Below are positions 18,387-28,442 of a stretch of DNA of 64,000 nucleotides, in pieces. The position numbers were made by a program, and so were the translations under genes. Position 1 is the first letter of the stretch. Each line of letters starts with the position of its first letter. The notes beneath the pieces were generated by a model, which was not told the origin of the DNA, searched no databases, and saw nothing but the letters and a program-made list of their open reading frames with translations. Source of the stretch: Pseudomonas deceptionensis (GTDB lineage: Bacteria > Pseudomonadota > Gammaproteobacteria > Pseudomonadales > Pseudomonadaceae); the NCBI RefSeq assembly GCF_900106095.1, contig NZ_FNUD01000002.1:4857501-4921500 (forward strand), written 5' to 3'.

Positions 18387-19664
18387 TTACAAAATGTTGG
18401 AGTAATCCGCTTCGATACGATCAAGGCTCAAATGGTTGAGGAAGTTGGAGAAGCACATCCAGGCCGACAGCGCGTTCATGTCACGAAACTGGTCCGGCAG
18501 GTATTTGGGGGCAACCACCAATCCTTCATCCACCAACTGACGCAAGGTGCGCATGTCCTCCAGCGTGGTTTTGCCACAGAACAGCAGCGGCACTTGCTCC
18601 AGCTTGCCTTTGCGCACGGCCAGCTGAATGTAGTTGTAAACCATGATGAAGCCCTTGAGGTAGGACAAGTCTTTGGTGAATGGCAGGCCATTAGGCACAG
18701 ATCCACGGAAAACCCGGCTCGCGTTGCCATAACTTTCTGGCATCTCGAACCCTTGCTCACGGAAGAACTGATACACCTGCATGAAGTCCGCGCCCTCCTC
18801 CACCATATGGATGGCGCGGGTACGGTTGGTCAGCTTGCGCAGGCGACTCGGGTAGGAGGCAAAGGTGATGATCTCCATCAAAATCGCCAGGCCTTCCTGA
18901 GTCACGGTGGACGAAGGCGGCCCCTTGGACAGAAAGGTACAGATCGGCTGGTTGAGACCATTAAGCGTGGTCCCTACGTGCACCAGCCCCTCGTGAACTT
19001 CCAGTGCCCGCACGTCACGTTCGTTGAACATCGCGTCGGTGCGGATCTTGATGTAGTCGGCGCCCGCGGCCGCGTCCGCGACGATGCCATCGGACTCAAA
19101 TACCCGAATGGTTTCTTCGGCCTCGCCAAACACCTTGTTCAGGCGGGTTTGCAGCATGTGCACCGCGTCTTTGGCGGTCAGGGTCTTGGCTTCGTCCTTG
19201 AGCGCGCCGCGCCCGTCAATGTTGTCCAGGTAGTCGGACATCATCAGGCCCAGATCGGCCAGGGTCGGGTCACCGGCATGGAACGCGTCCGAGGCAGCGC
19301 CATAGAGTTCCTGGGAAATCAGTCCGAAGTCTTCAGTGCCGCGCGCTTCGAGCATGCGCACCACCATGCGGTACTCCTTGCACATGCGGCGCATGATCTG
19401 CCCCACCGGGTTGAACTGCCCCAGTTGGCGGGTGATATCGCGCTCGATGTTCTGGAACTCGGACTTCACCGCGCCCGAGTCAAAAGACAGCGGCCGCCCC
19501 AAGTAATAGTCGCGGTTGACCGCCGGCATTTCCTTGCCTTTGGCCTTTAAAAAGCCCTGTCGGATGCTGTCGTCCCACTTCACCGCATCCAGTACGCGGA
19601 TCGGGGTTTGCGCCAGTACGATACGGTCTGACAACGTGCGAATCGTGCGCTGGTAATCGTCCAC
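18387..19664 (-). CDS. DUF1704 'QEGLA motif' protein, putative metallopeptidase
   Basis: This 425-residue protein is of the family annotated as 'flavohemoglobin expression-modulating QEGLA motif protein'. The name-giving TQEGLAIL is present (about residue 260). So is HEGLVHVGT (about 222), an HExxxH metal-binding motif like that of the related eukaryotic MATCAP tubulin carboxypeptidases. A peptidase role in bacteria is inference. The GTG start at 19664 has AAGGAG 6 bases upstream. No signal peptide is seen, so it is likely cytoplasmic. Confidence 0.85.
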   Translation of the reverse strand: MDDYQRTIRTLSDRIVLAQTPIRVLDAVKWDDSIRQGFLKAKGKEMPAVNRDYYLGRPLSFDSGAVKSEFQNIERDITRQLGQFNPVGQIMRRMCKEYRMVVRMLEARGTEDFGLISQELYGAASDAFHAGDPTLADLGLMMSDYLDNIDGRGALKDEAKTLTAKDAVHMLQTRLNKVFGEAEETIRVFESDGIVADAAAGADYIKIRTDAMFNERDVRALEVHEGLVHVGTTLNGLNQPICTFLSKGPPSSTVTQEGLAILMEIITFASYPSRLRKLTNRTRAIHMVEEGADFMQVYQFFREQGFEMPESYGNASRVFRGSVPNGLPFTKDLSYLKGFIMVYNYIQLAVRKGKLEQVPLLFCGKTTLEDMRTLRQLVDEGLVVAPKYLPDQFRDMNALSAWMCFSNFLNHLSLDRIEADYSNIL

Positions 19665-19697
19665 CCGGTGCTCCTTGGTTGGGCTTGAATGGGGGTG

Positions 19698-20246
19698 TTA
19701 CTTGGCCACGCGCTGATAGCGGGCAGCTTCGACAAACACGTCAGAGTTGGCCGGATCGTCCAGGTAAGCAAAGACCTTGGCCGATGGGCTGTTGATCAGT
19801 GTTCCCGTGCCTTCGGCGGTGTCGACCGGCTCACCGCTCAATGCCGACTGACTGATCGCTTGCTGGATCTGCTCCAGATCAAGATCGTAGATCACCAGCT
19901 CCCCGCTGTCGGTCAATTCAAAACCGTTAAGCGTGTAGTTGCTGCCCGACCGGCCAGGCACTGCGGCCGAGGCGTACCAGCGGCTGCCATGGCGGGCCAC
20001 GATGAACCGATAGCGTTCCCGGGCCTTGGGCTGCCCCTTGGGGAAAACCACTGCCTGATAGTGGGTTTTATCGATGGCGCTGATGTTCAGGTTGCGCGCC
20101 TGACCCCAGGCATCCTTGCTGGTCCACTGACCCAGCAATTGTGTCGGCGCCGCTTCAGGCACCAGCGGTGCCTGAGTAAAGGTCACGAGACAGCCATTCA
20201 ACATTAAAAACGACACTGCCATAAGCATTACACGCCAAGCCTTCAT
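19698..20246 (-). CDS. Putative lipoprotein of unknown function
   Basis: The 182-residue product has a lipoprotein signal (VSFLMLNGC, Cys about residue 19) and a beta-rich mature region beginning with a Q-L-x-G-x-W segment (TQLLGQWTSKD). It occurs between the TetR gene and the QEGLA gene on the same strand, the same order as in P. aeruginosa. No enzymatic motif is visible. Confidence 0.8.
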   Translation of the reverse strand: MKAWRVMLMAVSFLMLNGCLVTFTQAPLVPEAAPTQLLGQWTSKDAWGQARNLNISAIDKTHYQAVVFPKGQPKARERYRFIVARHGSRWYASAAVPGRSGSNYTLNGFELTDSGELVIYDLDLEQIQQAISQSALSGEPVDTAEGTGTLINSPSAKVFAYLDDPANSDVFVEAARYQRVAK

Positions 20247-20258
20247 GCCTGCATCCTT

Positions 20259-20963
20259 CTATAGAGCGACCAACACCAAGTGCATGTAGCGCGTGAGAAT
20301 AACGAGCCTGTCATCGTCAGCCACTGGCTGCGTGCCATTGAGCAGGGCCTGATATTCCATCCGACCGATAATCGCCGTCAAGACTTTGGCATCCTGCTCC
20401 GGTTGTCTGGAGCCTAGCACTTCGAAGATATGACCGGCGCCCTGCAGGAAAATCTGCTGATGGGAACGCACCAGCAGCGCCAGCCTGGGGTTGATCAGTG
20501 CTGCCTGGTGAAAAGCCTGCTCGGCCATCAAGTGCTCGCGTCGGGTTTGTAGCTGGTGTTGCAGATAGTTGGCCGCCATCAGCGCGATTTCATCAGCCAG
20601 CACGGCACGCGCCTGCGGGCTGCCATCGCCTTTGGCCATCAACCCGCGCAGCGTGTCTTCGGTACCTTGCCAGAGCCTGGCCATATAGGCTGCACTGCGC
20701 TCAACGTACTGGGCGAAGGTATCGTTGATCAGGTCATCGATATCTTTGAAGTAGTAAGTCGTCGCAGAAAGTGGCACCCCCGCCTCGGCGGCCACTGCCC
20801 GATGACGAACACCGCGCACACCGTCGCGCACGACAATGCGCATGGCCGCATCGAGGATCAGCTGGCGACGCTGTTCGCTACCGTGACGGCTGACCTTGCG
20901 GCCCTGATACTCAACATTTTGCGCGAGCGCGACCGCGATATTTGCTGCGCCTTGAGGGGTCAT
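20259..20963 (-). CDS. TetR-family transcriptional regulator
   Basis: This 234-residue regulator has its helix-turn-helix at about residues 33-80 (LILDAAMRIVVRDGVRGVRHRAVAAEAGVPLSATTYYFKD split across the DNA-binding domain). The C-terminal helical domain is unassigned. It lies 12 bases upstream of the lipoprotein gene on the same strand, so that gene or itself may be the target. The ligand cannot be predicted. Confidence 0.87.
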   Translation of the reverse strand: MTPQGAANIAVALAQNVEYQGRKVSRHGSEQRRQLILDAAMRIVVRDGVRGVRHRAVAAEAGVPLSATTYYFKDIDDLINDTFAQYVERSAAYMARLWQGTEDTLRGLMAKGDGSPQARAVLADEIALMAANYLQHQLQTRREHLMAEQAFHQAALINPRLALLVRSHQQIFLQGAGHIFEVLGSRQPEQDAKVLTAIIGRMEYQALLNGTQPVADDDRLVILTRYMHLVLVAL

Positions 20964-21000
20964 GACAGATTCCTTCTGAATTGAGCGGCGTGACCGAAAC

Positions 21001-21099
21001 TGCAGGAGCGAGCCTGCTCGCGAAGGTGGCTGACGATAGCGCGTGTTTACCGGTGATCGCGCAGCGCCTTAGTCTTTCGCGAGCAGGCTCGCGCCCACA
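21001..21099. repeat. REP pair, GGAGCGAGCCTGCTCGC family
   Basis: GGAGCGAGCCTGCTCGCGAA and the inverse TTCGCGAGCAGGCTCGCGCC flank a GC-rich spacer upstream of the TetR gene. The outer GTGGGA has decayed to GCAGGA on the left side. Confidence 0.8.
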
Positions 21100-21135
21100 A
21101 ACTCTCCTGAATGTTCAACTGGCTGCGCGCCAGAC

Positions 21136-21167
21136 AATAAAAAGCCGCCTTAACGGCGGCTTTTTAT
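21136..21167 (-). terminator. lysS intrinsic terminator
   Basis: AAAAAGCCGCC and GGCGGCTTTTT form a perfect stem around TTAAC. It lies 10 bases after the lysS stop on the minus strand. Confidence 0.9.
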
Positions 21168-21176
21168 TCTGCATCG

Positions 21177-22679
21177 TTACGCTTGTGGGCGCATGTGCGG
21201 GAACAGGATCACGTCGCGAATCGACGGTGAGTTGGTCAACAACATCACCAGACGGTCGATACCGATACCTTCACCGGCAGTCGGCGGCATGCCGTATTCC
21301 AGAGCACGTACGAAGTCAGCGTCGTAATGCATGGCTTCGTCGTCGCCCGCGTCCTTGTCGGCCACTTGTGCCATGAAGCGCTCAGCCTGGTCTTCCGCGT
21401 CGTTCAACTCGGAATAGGCGTTGGCGATTTCACGGCCACCGATGAACAGCTCAAAACGGTCAGTGACGTTAGGGTTGTCGTCGTTACGACGGGCCAGCGG
21501 CGACACTTCAAACGGGTACTGAGTGATGAAGTGCGGCTGCTCCAGCTTGTGCTCGACCAGCTCTTCGAAAATCATCACTTGCAGCTTGCCCAGACCTTCG
21601 AAGCCCAGCACCTTGGCGCCGGCTTTCTTGGCGATGGCGCGAGCCTTGTCGATGTCGTTCAGGTCGTCAGCGGTCAGCTCAGGGTTGTACTTGAGGATCG
21701 AGTCGAACACCGACAGACGCACGAACGGTTCGCCGAAATGGAACACCTTGTCGCCGTAAGGCACGTCGGTGCTGCCCAGAACCAGCTGAGCCAGTTCACG
21801 GAACAGCTCTTCGGTCAGGTCCATGTTGTCTTCGTAGTCGGCGTAAGCCTGATAGAACTCCAACATGGTGAATTCAGGGTTGTGACGAGTCGAAACGCCT
21901 TCGTTACGGAAGTTGCGGTTGATCTCGAATACTTTTTCAAAGCCGCCCACTACCAGACGCTTCAGGAACAGCTCAGGCGCGATGCGCAGGAACATGTCCA
22001 TGTCGAGGGCATTGTGATGCGTTTCAAACGGCTTGGCTGCCGCGCCGCCCGGGATGGTTTGCAGCATCGGCGTTTCGACTTCAAGGAAGTCGCGTGCCAT
22101 CAGGAAGCTGCGGATGTGGGCGATCACTTGCGAACGCACACGGAACGTGTGACGCACGTCTTCGTTGACGATCAGGTCAACGTAACGCTGGCGATAACGC
22201 TGCTCGGTGTCGGTCAGACCGTGGTGCTTGTCCGGCAGCGGGCGCAGGGATTTGGTCAGCAGGCGCACGCTGGTCATTTCAACGTACAGGTCGCCTTTGC
22301 CGGAGCGGGCCAGGGTGCCTTCGGCGGCGATGATGTCGCCCAGGTCCCAGGTTTTAACGGCGGCCAGGGTTTCTTCCGGCAGGGTCTTGCGGTTGACGTA
22401 GACCTGGATGCGACCGGTCATGTCCTGGATCACCATGAACGAGCCACGGTTGAGCATGATGCGACCAGCAACCTTGACCGGGATGGCGGCTTCAGCCAGC
22501 TCTTCCTTGGTCGCTTGCGCGTACTGCTTCTGCAAGTCGGCGCAGTAGCTGTCACGACGGAAGTCATTCGGGAAGGCATTGCCCTTGGCGCGCTCGGCTG
22601 CAAGTTTTTCCTTGCGCAGGGCGATCAGGGCATTTTCTTCCTGTTGCAGGTCTTGCGGGTCGAGTTGTTGGTCGCTCAT
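21177..22679 (-). CDS. lysS: Lysyl-tRNA synthetase, class II
   Basis: LysRS charges tRNA-Lys using ATP. The 500-residue protein has the N-terminal OB-fold anticodon-binding domain (about 55-165, including [15 protein letters not shown]). The class II catalytic core has motif 2 ([20 protein letters not shown], about 260) and motif 3 ([14 protein letters not shown], about 472). It lies downstream of prfB on the same strand, the prfB-lysS order found in many gamma-proteobacteria. Confidence 0.98.
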   Translation of the reverse strand: MSDQQLDPQDLQQEENALIALRKEKLAAERAKGNAFPNDFRRDSYCADLQKQYAQATKEELAEAAIPVKVAGRIMLNRGSFMVIQDMTGRIQVYVNRKTLPEETLAAVKTWDLGDIIAAEGTLARSGKGDLYVEMTSVRLLTKSLRPLPDKHHGLTDTEQRYRQRYVDLIVNEDVRHTFRVRSQVIAHIRSFLMARDFLEVETPMLQTIPGGAAAKPFETHHNALDMDMFLRIAPELFLKRLVVGGFEKVFEINRNFRNEGVSTRHNPEFTMLEFYQAYADYEDNMDLTEELFRELAQLVLGSTDVPYGDKVFHFGEPFVRLSVFDSILKYNPELTADDLNDIDKARAIAKKAGAKVLGFEGLGKLQVMIFEELVEHKLEQPHFITQYPFEVSPLARRNDDNPNVTDRFELFIGGREIANAYSELNDAEDQAERFMAQVADKDAGDDEAMHYDADFVRALEYGMPPTAGEGIGIDRLVMLLTNSPSIRDVILFPHMRPQA

Positions 22680-22706
22680 GTCTTTAAAAATTCCATCACA
22701 GGTTCG

Positions 22707-22734
22707 TTGCCCCCGCCTTGCGGCAGGGGGAAGC
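22707..22734. repeat. Small GC-rich hairpin between prfB and lysS
   Basis: GCCCCCGCCTTGCGGCAGGGGGAAGC forms an imperfect stem-loop in the 116-base gap. It lacks a T-run, so a role as processing or pause signal is only a possibility. Confidence 0.4.
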
Positions 22735-22795
22735 GGGCTTCAGCGCGCCTTTTGGGCATCGCACTGGCTTCGCACTTTACGGTTTGTTGCGCGAC

Positions 22796-23891
22796 TTACA
22801 GCCCTTGTTTCAGGCTGGCTATCAGGTATTCGTCGATATCGCCGTCGAGTACCTTGTCGCAATCGCTGCGCTCGATATTGGTACGCAAATCCTTGATACG
22901 AGAAGCATCCAGAACGTACGAACGGATCTGATGACCCCAGCCGATGTCCGACTTGGTGTCTTCCAGTGCCTGGGAAGCGGCGTTGCGCTTCTGGACTTCC
23001 TGCTCGTAAAGACGCGCACGCAACATTTTCATCGCGGTGTCTTTGTTCGCATGCTGCGAACGTTCGTTCTGGCAGCTCACCACGGTGTTGCTCGGTACGT
23101 GAGTAATACGTACGGCAGAGTCGGTGGTGTTTACGTGTTGACCACCCGCACCGGAGGAACGATAGGTGTCGATCCGCAGGTCAGAGGGGTTGATGTCGAT
23201 TTCGATGTTGTCGTCGATTTCCGGCGAAACGAATACGGCCGAGAACGAGGTATGACGACGGTTGCCCGAGTCGTACGGGCTTTTGCGAACCAGACGATGG
23301 ACGCCAATCTCGGTACGCAACCAACCAAACGCGTATTCGCCCTTGATGTGTACGGTTGCGCCTTTGATCCCGGCAACTTCACCGGCAGACAGTTCCATGA
23401 TGGTGGCATCGAAGCCGCGCTTGTCGGCCCAACGCAAATACATCCGCAACAGGATATTGGCCCAGTCCTGCGCTTCGGTGCCACCGGAGCCTGCCTGAAT
23501 GTCCAGGTAAGCGTTGTTGGCGTCCATTTCACCGCTGAACATGCGGCGGAATTCGAGTTTTTCAAGGGCTTCGCGCAGACGTTCCACTTCAGCGGCAACG
23601 TCATCTACAGCGGCCTGATCTTCTTCCTCGGCAGACATCAGCAACAGGTCTTTGGCATCTGCCAGACCGGTGTGCATCTCATCGAGGGTTTCAACGATCT
23701 GCGCCAGCAGGGAGCGCTCGCGCCCCAGCTCCTGGGCGTACGAAGGGTTGTTCCAGACACTCGGATCTTCAAGCTCGCGATTGACTTCAGTCAGACGCTC
23801 ATGCTTTTGATCGTAGTCAAAGATACCCCCGAATGGTTTCGGAGCGCTCTGACAGGTCCTTGATGCTGTTAAGGATCGGGTTGATTTCCAT
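22796..23891 (-). CDS. prfB: Peptide chain release factor 2, programmed +1 frameshift
   Basis: RF2 ends translation at UGA and UAA. The gene starts at the ATG at 23891, reads 24 codons ([20 protein letters not shown]...) and meets an in-frame TGA at 23819-23817. The context is GGGGGTATCTTTGAC, the standard RF2 autoregulatory frameshift site. A +1 shift that skips T at 23819 joins it to the frame ending at 22796, giving 364 residues. The catalytic GGQ lies in [10 protein letters not shown]. The codon-recognition tripeptide reads SPY rather than the textbook SPF. Annotation pipelines may wrongly start the gene upstream in the second frame. Confidence 0.97.
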
Positions 23892-24033
23892 GGCTGGCGG
23901 CACTCGTAGGCGATTTTTACAAAGCCGGGGAGTATACCGTAAACAGCACTGATCAGCAGCCCGCCCGGCGGGGTTGTGGGCGGGAATTTCCACGTTTCTT
24001 CCAAATTGCCGGGAAGCCCGCCGCCGCCCAAAA

Positions 24034-24062
24034 CTGTAGCCGCTGCTCGTCAGCGGCTACAA
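24034..24062. repeat. REP-like element, short TGTAGCCGC copy
   Basis: TGTAGCCGCTG and CAGCGGCTACA face each other around CTCGT in the gap between wspR and prfB. It is a minimal copy of the family at 18283 and 56528. Confidence 0.8.
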
Positions 24063-24080
24063 GGGCCGTTCATTTGCCCC

Positions 24081-25082
24081 CTACTCAATCCCGACCTGAT
24101 TGCGTCCGTTCTTTTTGGCCAGATAAAGCCCCTTGTCCGCCGCTGAAATCAACTCACGGCAATTGCTGGCCGGTTGCGGGGTCATGGTGGCCAGACCAAT
24201 GCTGATGGTCAGGCAGCGGCCAGGAGCAGGCGAAATATGCGGGATGTTCATGGCTTCGACTGCCATGCGCAGCTTTTCCGCCACCAGACGAGCACCGCCC
24301 AGGGAGGTATTGGGCAGTACGATGGCAAATTCCTCGCCGCCATAACGGGCCGGCAAGTCAGACGGCCGGCTGCTGGCATCACGAATGGCCGAAGCCACTT
24401 TGCGCAACGCTTCGTCGCCATCCAGATGACCGAAGGTGTCATTGAAGGACTTGAAGTAATCGACATCGATCATCAACAGCGACAACTGGGTCTGCTCACG
24501 CAAGGCGCGGCGCCATTCAAGCTCCAGGTACTCATCGAAGTGCCGGCGATTGGACAGCCCGGTCAGGCCGTCCGAATTCATCAGCCGTTGCAGTACCAGA
24601 TTGGTGTCCAGCAACTGCTGCTGACTGACACGCAACGCACGGTACGCCGCATCACGCTGCAACAGCGTCATGTAGGAGCGCGAGTGATAGCGGATCCGCG
24701 CCACCAACTCGATGTTGTCGGGCAGTTTCACCAGATAATCATTGGCCCCGGCCGAAAAAGCCGCGCTTTTGATCAGCGGGTCCTCCTTGGTGGAAAGCAC
24801 GATGATCGGGATATTCTGGGTGGCCGGGTGGTTGCGGTATTCGCGCACCAGGGTCAACCCGTCGAGACCCGGCATGACCAGATCCTGCAGGATCACCGTC
24901 GGCTTGATGCGGATAGCCTGGGCAATGGCCTGATGCGGGTCCGCACAAAAGTGAAAATCGATGTTCTGTTCAAGGGCCAACCCACGGCGCACGGCTTCGC
25001 CGATCATTGCCTGATCGTCTACCAGCAATACCATGGCCGAGTTTTCGTCAGATTTGACGTCGTCCAACTGCAAGTCATTCAT
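24081..25082 (-). CDS. wspR: Diguanylate cyclase response regulator WspR
   Basis: WspR makes cyclic di-GMP when phosphorylated by WspE, raising exopolysaccharide and surface attachment. The 333-residue protein has a receiver domain (about 17-135, phospho-acceptor Asp67 in LQDLVMPG), a helical linker and a GGDEF domain. That domain has the active site GGEEF (248-252) and an inhibitory RxxD site (Arg239-Asp242). It is the last gene of the wsp operon. AGGTGA lies 6 bases before the ATG. Confidence 0.96.
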   Translation of the reverse strand: MNDLQLDDVKSDENSAMVLLVDDQAMIGEAVRRGLALEQNIDFHFCADPHQAIAQAIRIKPTVILQDLVMPGLDGLTLVREYRNHPATQNIPIIVLSTKEDPLIKSAAFSAGANDYLVKLPDNIELVARIRYHSRSYMTLLQRDAAYRALRVSQQQLLDTNLVLQRLMNSDGLTGLSNRRHFDEYLELEWRRALREQTQLSLLMIDVDYFKSFNDTFGHLDGDEALRKVASAIRDASSRPSDLPARYGGEEFAIVLPNTSLGGARLVAEKLRMAVEAMNIPHISPAPGRCLTISIGLATMTPQPASNCRELISAADKGLYLAKKNGRNQVGIE

Positions 25083-25134
25083 GCGCGTTCACCTGAATTT
25101 CTACCTTCAAGCCAGTCCTGCCGGTTTTTACCAG

Positions 25135-26145
25135 TCATTTGGCAAATATCTCCAGCAAGCGTGGCGCAATCTTGTCCAAGGGGCTGATTTCAACCGCTGC
25201 ATCGATGGCCGCAGCCGCTTTGGGCATGCCGTACACCGAGCTGCTGTTCTGATCCTGGGCGATGGTGAGAAAGCCTTGCTGGCGCATGAGTTTCAGGCCT
25301 TGAGCCCCGTCACGCCCCATGCCGGTCAACAGCACACCCACCGCATCGCCATTCCAGTACCGGGCAACACTTTCAAAAAACACATCTATCGAGGGTCGAT
25401 AAATTTCGTTAACCGGCTCGGCGGTGTAGGCCAGCGTGCCGTTCTTCAATAATCGGATGTGGTGGTTGGTGCCCGCCAGCAGCACAGTCCCCACTTGAGG
25501 CGCTTCACCGTCCCGGGCCAGGCGAACATCCAGCCCGCATGAGCTGCTCAGCCACTCAGCCATGCCGGCCGCAAAGACCTGATCCACATGCTGAACCAGC
25601 ACGATGGCCGCATCAAAGTCCCTCGGCAGCCCTTTGAGCAAGGTTTCGAGCGCAGCCGGGCCACCGGCCGACGAACCGATCGCCACCAGCCCGCCGCGTA
25701 CACCCGCGACCCGGGGCTGGCCAGAAACAGGGACGACCCGTTTTTCACTTTGGCCCATCAACCAGCCCACGTTGAGGATCTTGCGCAACAAGGGCGCCGC
25801 GGCTTCCTTGGGGTTGCTGCCTCCCAGCACCGGGGTGTCCACCACATCCAGCGCACCGAAGCCCATGGCTTCAAATACCCGATGGACATTTTGTTCACGG
25901 TCGACGGTGACAATCACAATGGCACACGGGCTTTCAGACATGATCCGGCGGGTGGCTTCTACGCCATCCATGACCGGCATGATCAGGTCCATCAAAATCA
26001 GGTCCGGGGTGTTCTCGGCACACAGGCTCACCGCTTGCTTGCCATCCGCGGCCACCCATATCACTTCATGGGCCGGCTCGTATGCCAGCGCCCGGCGCAA
26101 GGCTTCAACCGCCAAGGGCATATCGTTGACGATGGCAATTCTCAT
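25135..26145 (-). CDS. wspF: CheB-like methylesterase WspF
   Basis: WspF removes methyl groups from the WspA receptor and damps Wsp signalling. The 336-residue protein has a receiver domain (Asp53 in LILMDLIMPVMDG) and a C-terminal methylesterase. The catalytic triad motifs are IGSSAGGP (Ser), VLVQHVD (His) and GMGRDGAQG (Asp). The frame is intact, so the locus looks wild type. Loss of WspF is the classic route to wrinkly-spreader colonies. Its start overlaps the wspE stop by 4 bases. Confidence 0.96.
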   Translation of the reverse strand: MRIAIVNDMPLAVEALRRALAYEPAHEVIWVAADGKQAVSLCAENTPDLILMDLIMPVMDGVEATRRIMSESPCAIVIVTVDREQNVHRVFEAMGFGALDVVDTPVLGGSNPKEAAAPLLRKILNVGWLMGQSEKRVVPVSGQPRVAGVRGGLVAIGSSAGGPAALETLLKGLPRDFDAAIVLVQHVDQVFAAGMAEWLSSSCGLDVRLARDGEAPQVGTVLLAGTNHHIRLLKNGTLAYTAEPVNEIYRPSIDVFFESVARYWNGDAVGVLLTGMGRDGAQGLKLMRQQGFLTIAQDQNSSSVYGMPKAAAAIDAAVEISPLDKIAPRLLEIFAK

Positions 26146-28442
26146 GTCTGGGCTGCTCCTATAAGCTCGACCACTGCATCAAGCAGAGCATCGTCGTGGA
26201 AACTGGCTTTAGCCAGATAATAGTCGGCTCCTGCATCCAGACCGCGTCGACGGTCTTCCTCACGATCTTTATAAGACACCACCATCACCGGCATCGATTG
26301 CAAACGACTGTCACGGCGCAACAGCGTGACCAGCTCGATGCCATCCATGCGCGGCATATCGATGTCCGTGATCAACAGGTCAAAGTGCTCGGCGCGCAAG
26401 GCATTCCAGCCGTCCATGCCGTCAACTGCCACGGCCACTTCGTAGCCACGATTGAGCAGCAGCTTGCGTTGCAGCTCGCGCACGGTCAGCGAGTCGTCTA
26501 CCACCAGAATACGTTTGCGGGTCAGTTCGGCGGTGTGTCGGTTACGCCGGTCGATACGCTCCAGGCGCCCGGTGTTGAGCAGTTTATCGACAGATCGCAG
26601 CATGTCTTCGACATCCACGATCAGCACCGGCGAGCCATCGTCAAGCAAGGCCCCGGCCGAAATATCCTGCACCTTGCCCAGGCGTGGATCGAGCGGCAAT
26701 ACCACCAGGGTGCGTTCGCCGATAAAGCGTTCGACGGCCACGCCATACACCGCGTCGCGCTCGCGAATCACCACCACCTTGAGCGTTTCGTCATCGCTCT
26801 GGCTGGGGGGTCGCTGCAGCAATTGGCTGGCAGCAACCAGCCCCACATGCCGGCCTTCGTGCCAGAAGTGCTGCCGGCCTTCGAGCTGCACGATTTCATC
26901 CGGCAGCAGGTCGCGCATGCGTTCGATATGCGCCAGCGGGAAGGCATAGGCCTCGTCTGCGACTTCAACCACCAGGCTGCGCACCACGGACAGGGTCAAC
27001 GGCACTTCCAGATGGAAGCGGCTGCCGCGCTGCACGGTGTGTTCCAGCACAATGGCTCCGCGCAGCAGGCGCACCATATGCTGCACGGCATCCAGCCCGA
27101 CACCGCGCCCCGACACTTCGGTCACGGTGTCACGCAGGCTGAAACCCGGCAAAAACAGAAACGACAGCAGTTCTTCTTCGCTCAGTTGCGCCACGGTGGC
27201 CGCCGTGGACAACTGACGTTCGACGATGGTGTGGCGCAAACGGTCCAGGTCAACACCGGCACCGTCATCGCTCAGTTCCAGCACCAGCAAACCGGCCTGA
27301 TGGGAAATGCGCAAGCGAATCAGGCCTTCGGCAGGCTTGCCGGCCAGCAGCCGCTGCTCCGGCGTTTCAATACCGTGGTCGACGGCATTGCGCAGCAAGT
27401 GGATCAATGGGGCTTCGAGCTTCTCCAGTACATCACGGTCGACCTGGGTCTTCTCCCCCTCGATCTCCAGACGGATCTGTTTGCCCAGGGCTCGGCCCAG
27501 GTCACGCACCATGCGCTCCTGCCCGACCAGTACATCGGCAAACGGACGCATGCGGCACGCCAGCGCGGTGTCGTAGAGCAATTGCGCACGCTGGCCGGCC
27601 TGCCAGCAAAACTCGTCGAGTTCGGCGGTCTGCTCGCTGAGCAGGTTCTGCGACTCGGCCAGAATCCGCCGGGCATCAATCAGTGCTTCTTCGGCCTCAT
27701 GGCTCAGGCCCGTGATCTTGAGCTGTTCGCTTAAATTGTCCAACGCCCGCAGGTTGGTGCCCTGCATGCGCTTCAGGCGCTGCAACGCCACCAGATAGGG
27801 TTTGAGGCGCTGGGTTTCCACCAGTGACTTGCTCGACAGATCGAGCAGGCTGTTCAGGCGCTGCGCGGTAACGCGCAACACCCGCTCACCGCTTTCGGTC
27901 AGGCGCTGCGGGCGACGCGCAGGCTCTGGCGCGGCTTCGGGTTCGGCGGGCACTGACGGTTCAGCCAACGACGCCGAGATGGAAGGTGCAGGCGCCAGCA
28001 GCAGTTGAGATACGTCGAACTCAGGCGGGGCCATCCGCACATTGGGCGCCGACGGGTCCAGCAAGCGGGCCATCAGCGCCACGTAGGCTTCAATATCGGC
28101 CGGGCCGACATTCGCACTGCCCGGCGTGGCAATGCGCATCAACAGATCGGTGCCCTGCAGCAAGGCATCAATATGCTCTGGCTGCAGATACAAACGGCCT
28201 TCCTGGGCGCTGACCAGACAGTCCTCCATCACATGGGAAACGCTGACCCCGGCATCCACCCCCACAATCCGGGCGGCGCCCTTGAGCGAGTGCGCAGCGC
28301 GCATGCAAGCCTCAAGCTGGTCCGCCTGGGTCGGGTTTCGCTCCAGCGCCAGCAAACCGGCATTCAGTACCTGGGTTTGCGCCTCGGCCTCAAGGCTGAA
28401 CAGCTCAAGCAACGAGGCGTCGCGCATTTGCTCGGGGGTCAT
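26142..28442 (-). CDS. wspE: Hybrid CheA-type histidine kinase WspE
   Basis: WspE autophosphorylates and passes phosphate to WspR and WspF. The order in 766 residues is: an N-terminal HPt domain with His51 in AAHSLKGAARIVG, a dimerisation/linker region, and a HATPase with LLRNAVDHGIE (N box) and DDGAGVDLDRLR (G1). A CheW-like domain follows, then a C-terminal receiver with the acceptor Asp near 693 (LLITDIDMP). Start and stop overlap its operon neighbours by 4 bases. Confidence 0.96.
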   Translation of the reverse strand: MTPEQMRDASLLELFSLEAEAQTQVLNAGLLALERNPTQADQLEACMRAAHSLKGAARIVGVDAGVSVSHVMEDCLVSAQEGRLYLQPEHIDALLQGTDLLMRIATPGSANVGPADIEAYVALMARLLDPSAPNVRMAPPEFDVSQLLLAPAPSISASLAEPSVPAEPEAAPEPARRPQRLTESGERVLRVTAQRLNSLLDLSSKSLVETQRLKPYLVALQRLKRMQGTNLRALDNLSEQLKITGLSHEAEEALIDARRILAESQNLLSEQTAELDEFCWQAGQRAQLLYDTALACRMRPFADVLVGQERMVRDLGRALGKQIRLEIEGEKTQVDRDVLEKLEAPLIHLLRNAVDHGIETPEQRLLAGKPAEGLIRLRISHQAGLLVLELSDDGAGVDLDRLRHTIVERQLSTAATVAQLSEEELLSFLFLPGFSLRDTVTEVSGRGVGLDAVQHMVRLLRGAIVLEHTVQRGSRFHLEVPLTLSVVRSLVVEVADEAYAFPLAHIERMRDLLPDEIVQLEGRQHFWHEGRHVGLVAASQLLQRPPSQSDDETLKVVVIRERDAVYGVAVERFIGERTLVVLPLDPRLGKVQDISAGALLDDGSPVLIVDVEDMLRSVDKLLNTGRLERIDRRNRHTAELTRKRILVVDDSLTVRELQRKLLLNRGYEVAVAVDGMDGWNALRAEHFDLLITDIDMPRMDGIELVTLLRRDSRLQSMPVMVVSYKDREEDRRRGLDAGADYYLAKASFHDDALLDAVVELIGAAQT

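Noticed and set aside
21327..22931. 534-codon open frame antisense to lysS and prfB
   Set aside because: Shadow of two essential conserved genes, with no recognisable motif.
23892..24031. Upstream extension of the prfB second frame
   Set aside because: The standard frameshift site and 24-codon leader starting at 23891 explain the gene. The extension is rich in Gly/Pro and not conserved in type.
26196..27734. 512-codon open frame antisense to wspE
   Set aside because: Shadow frame. WspE domains on the minus strand are complete.
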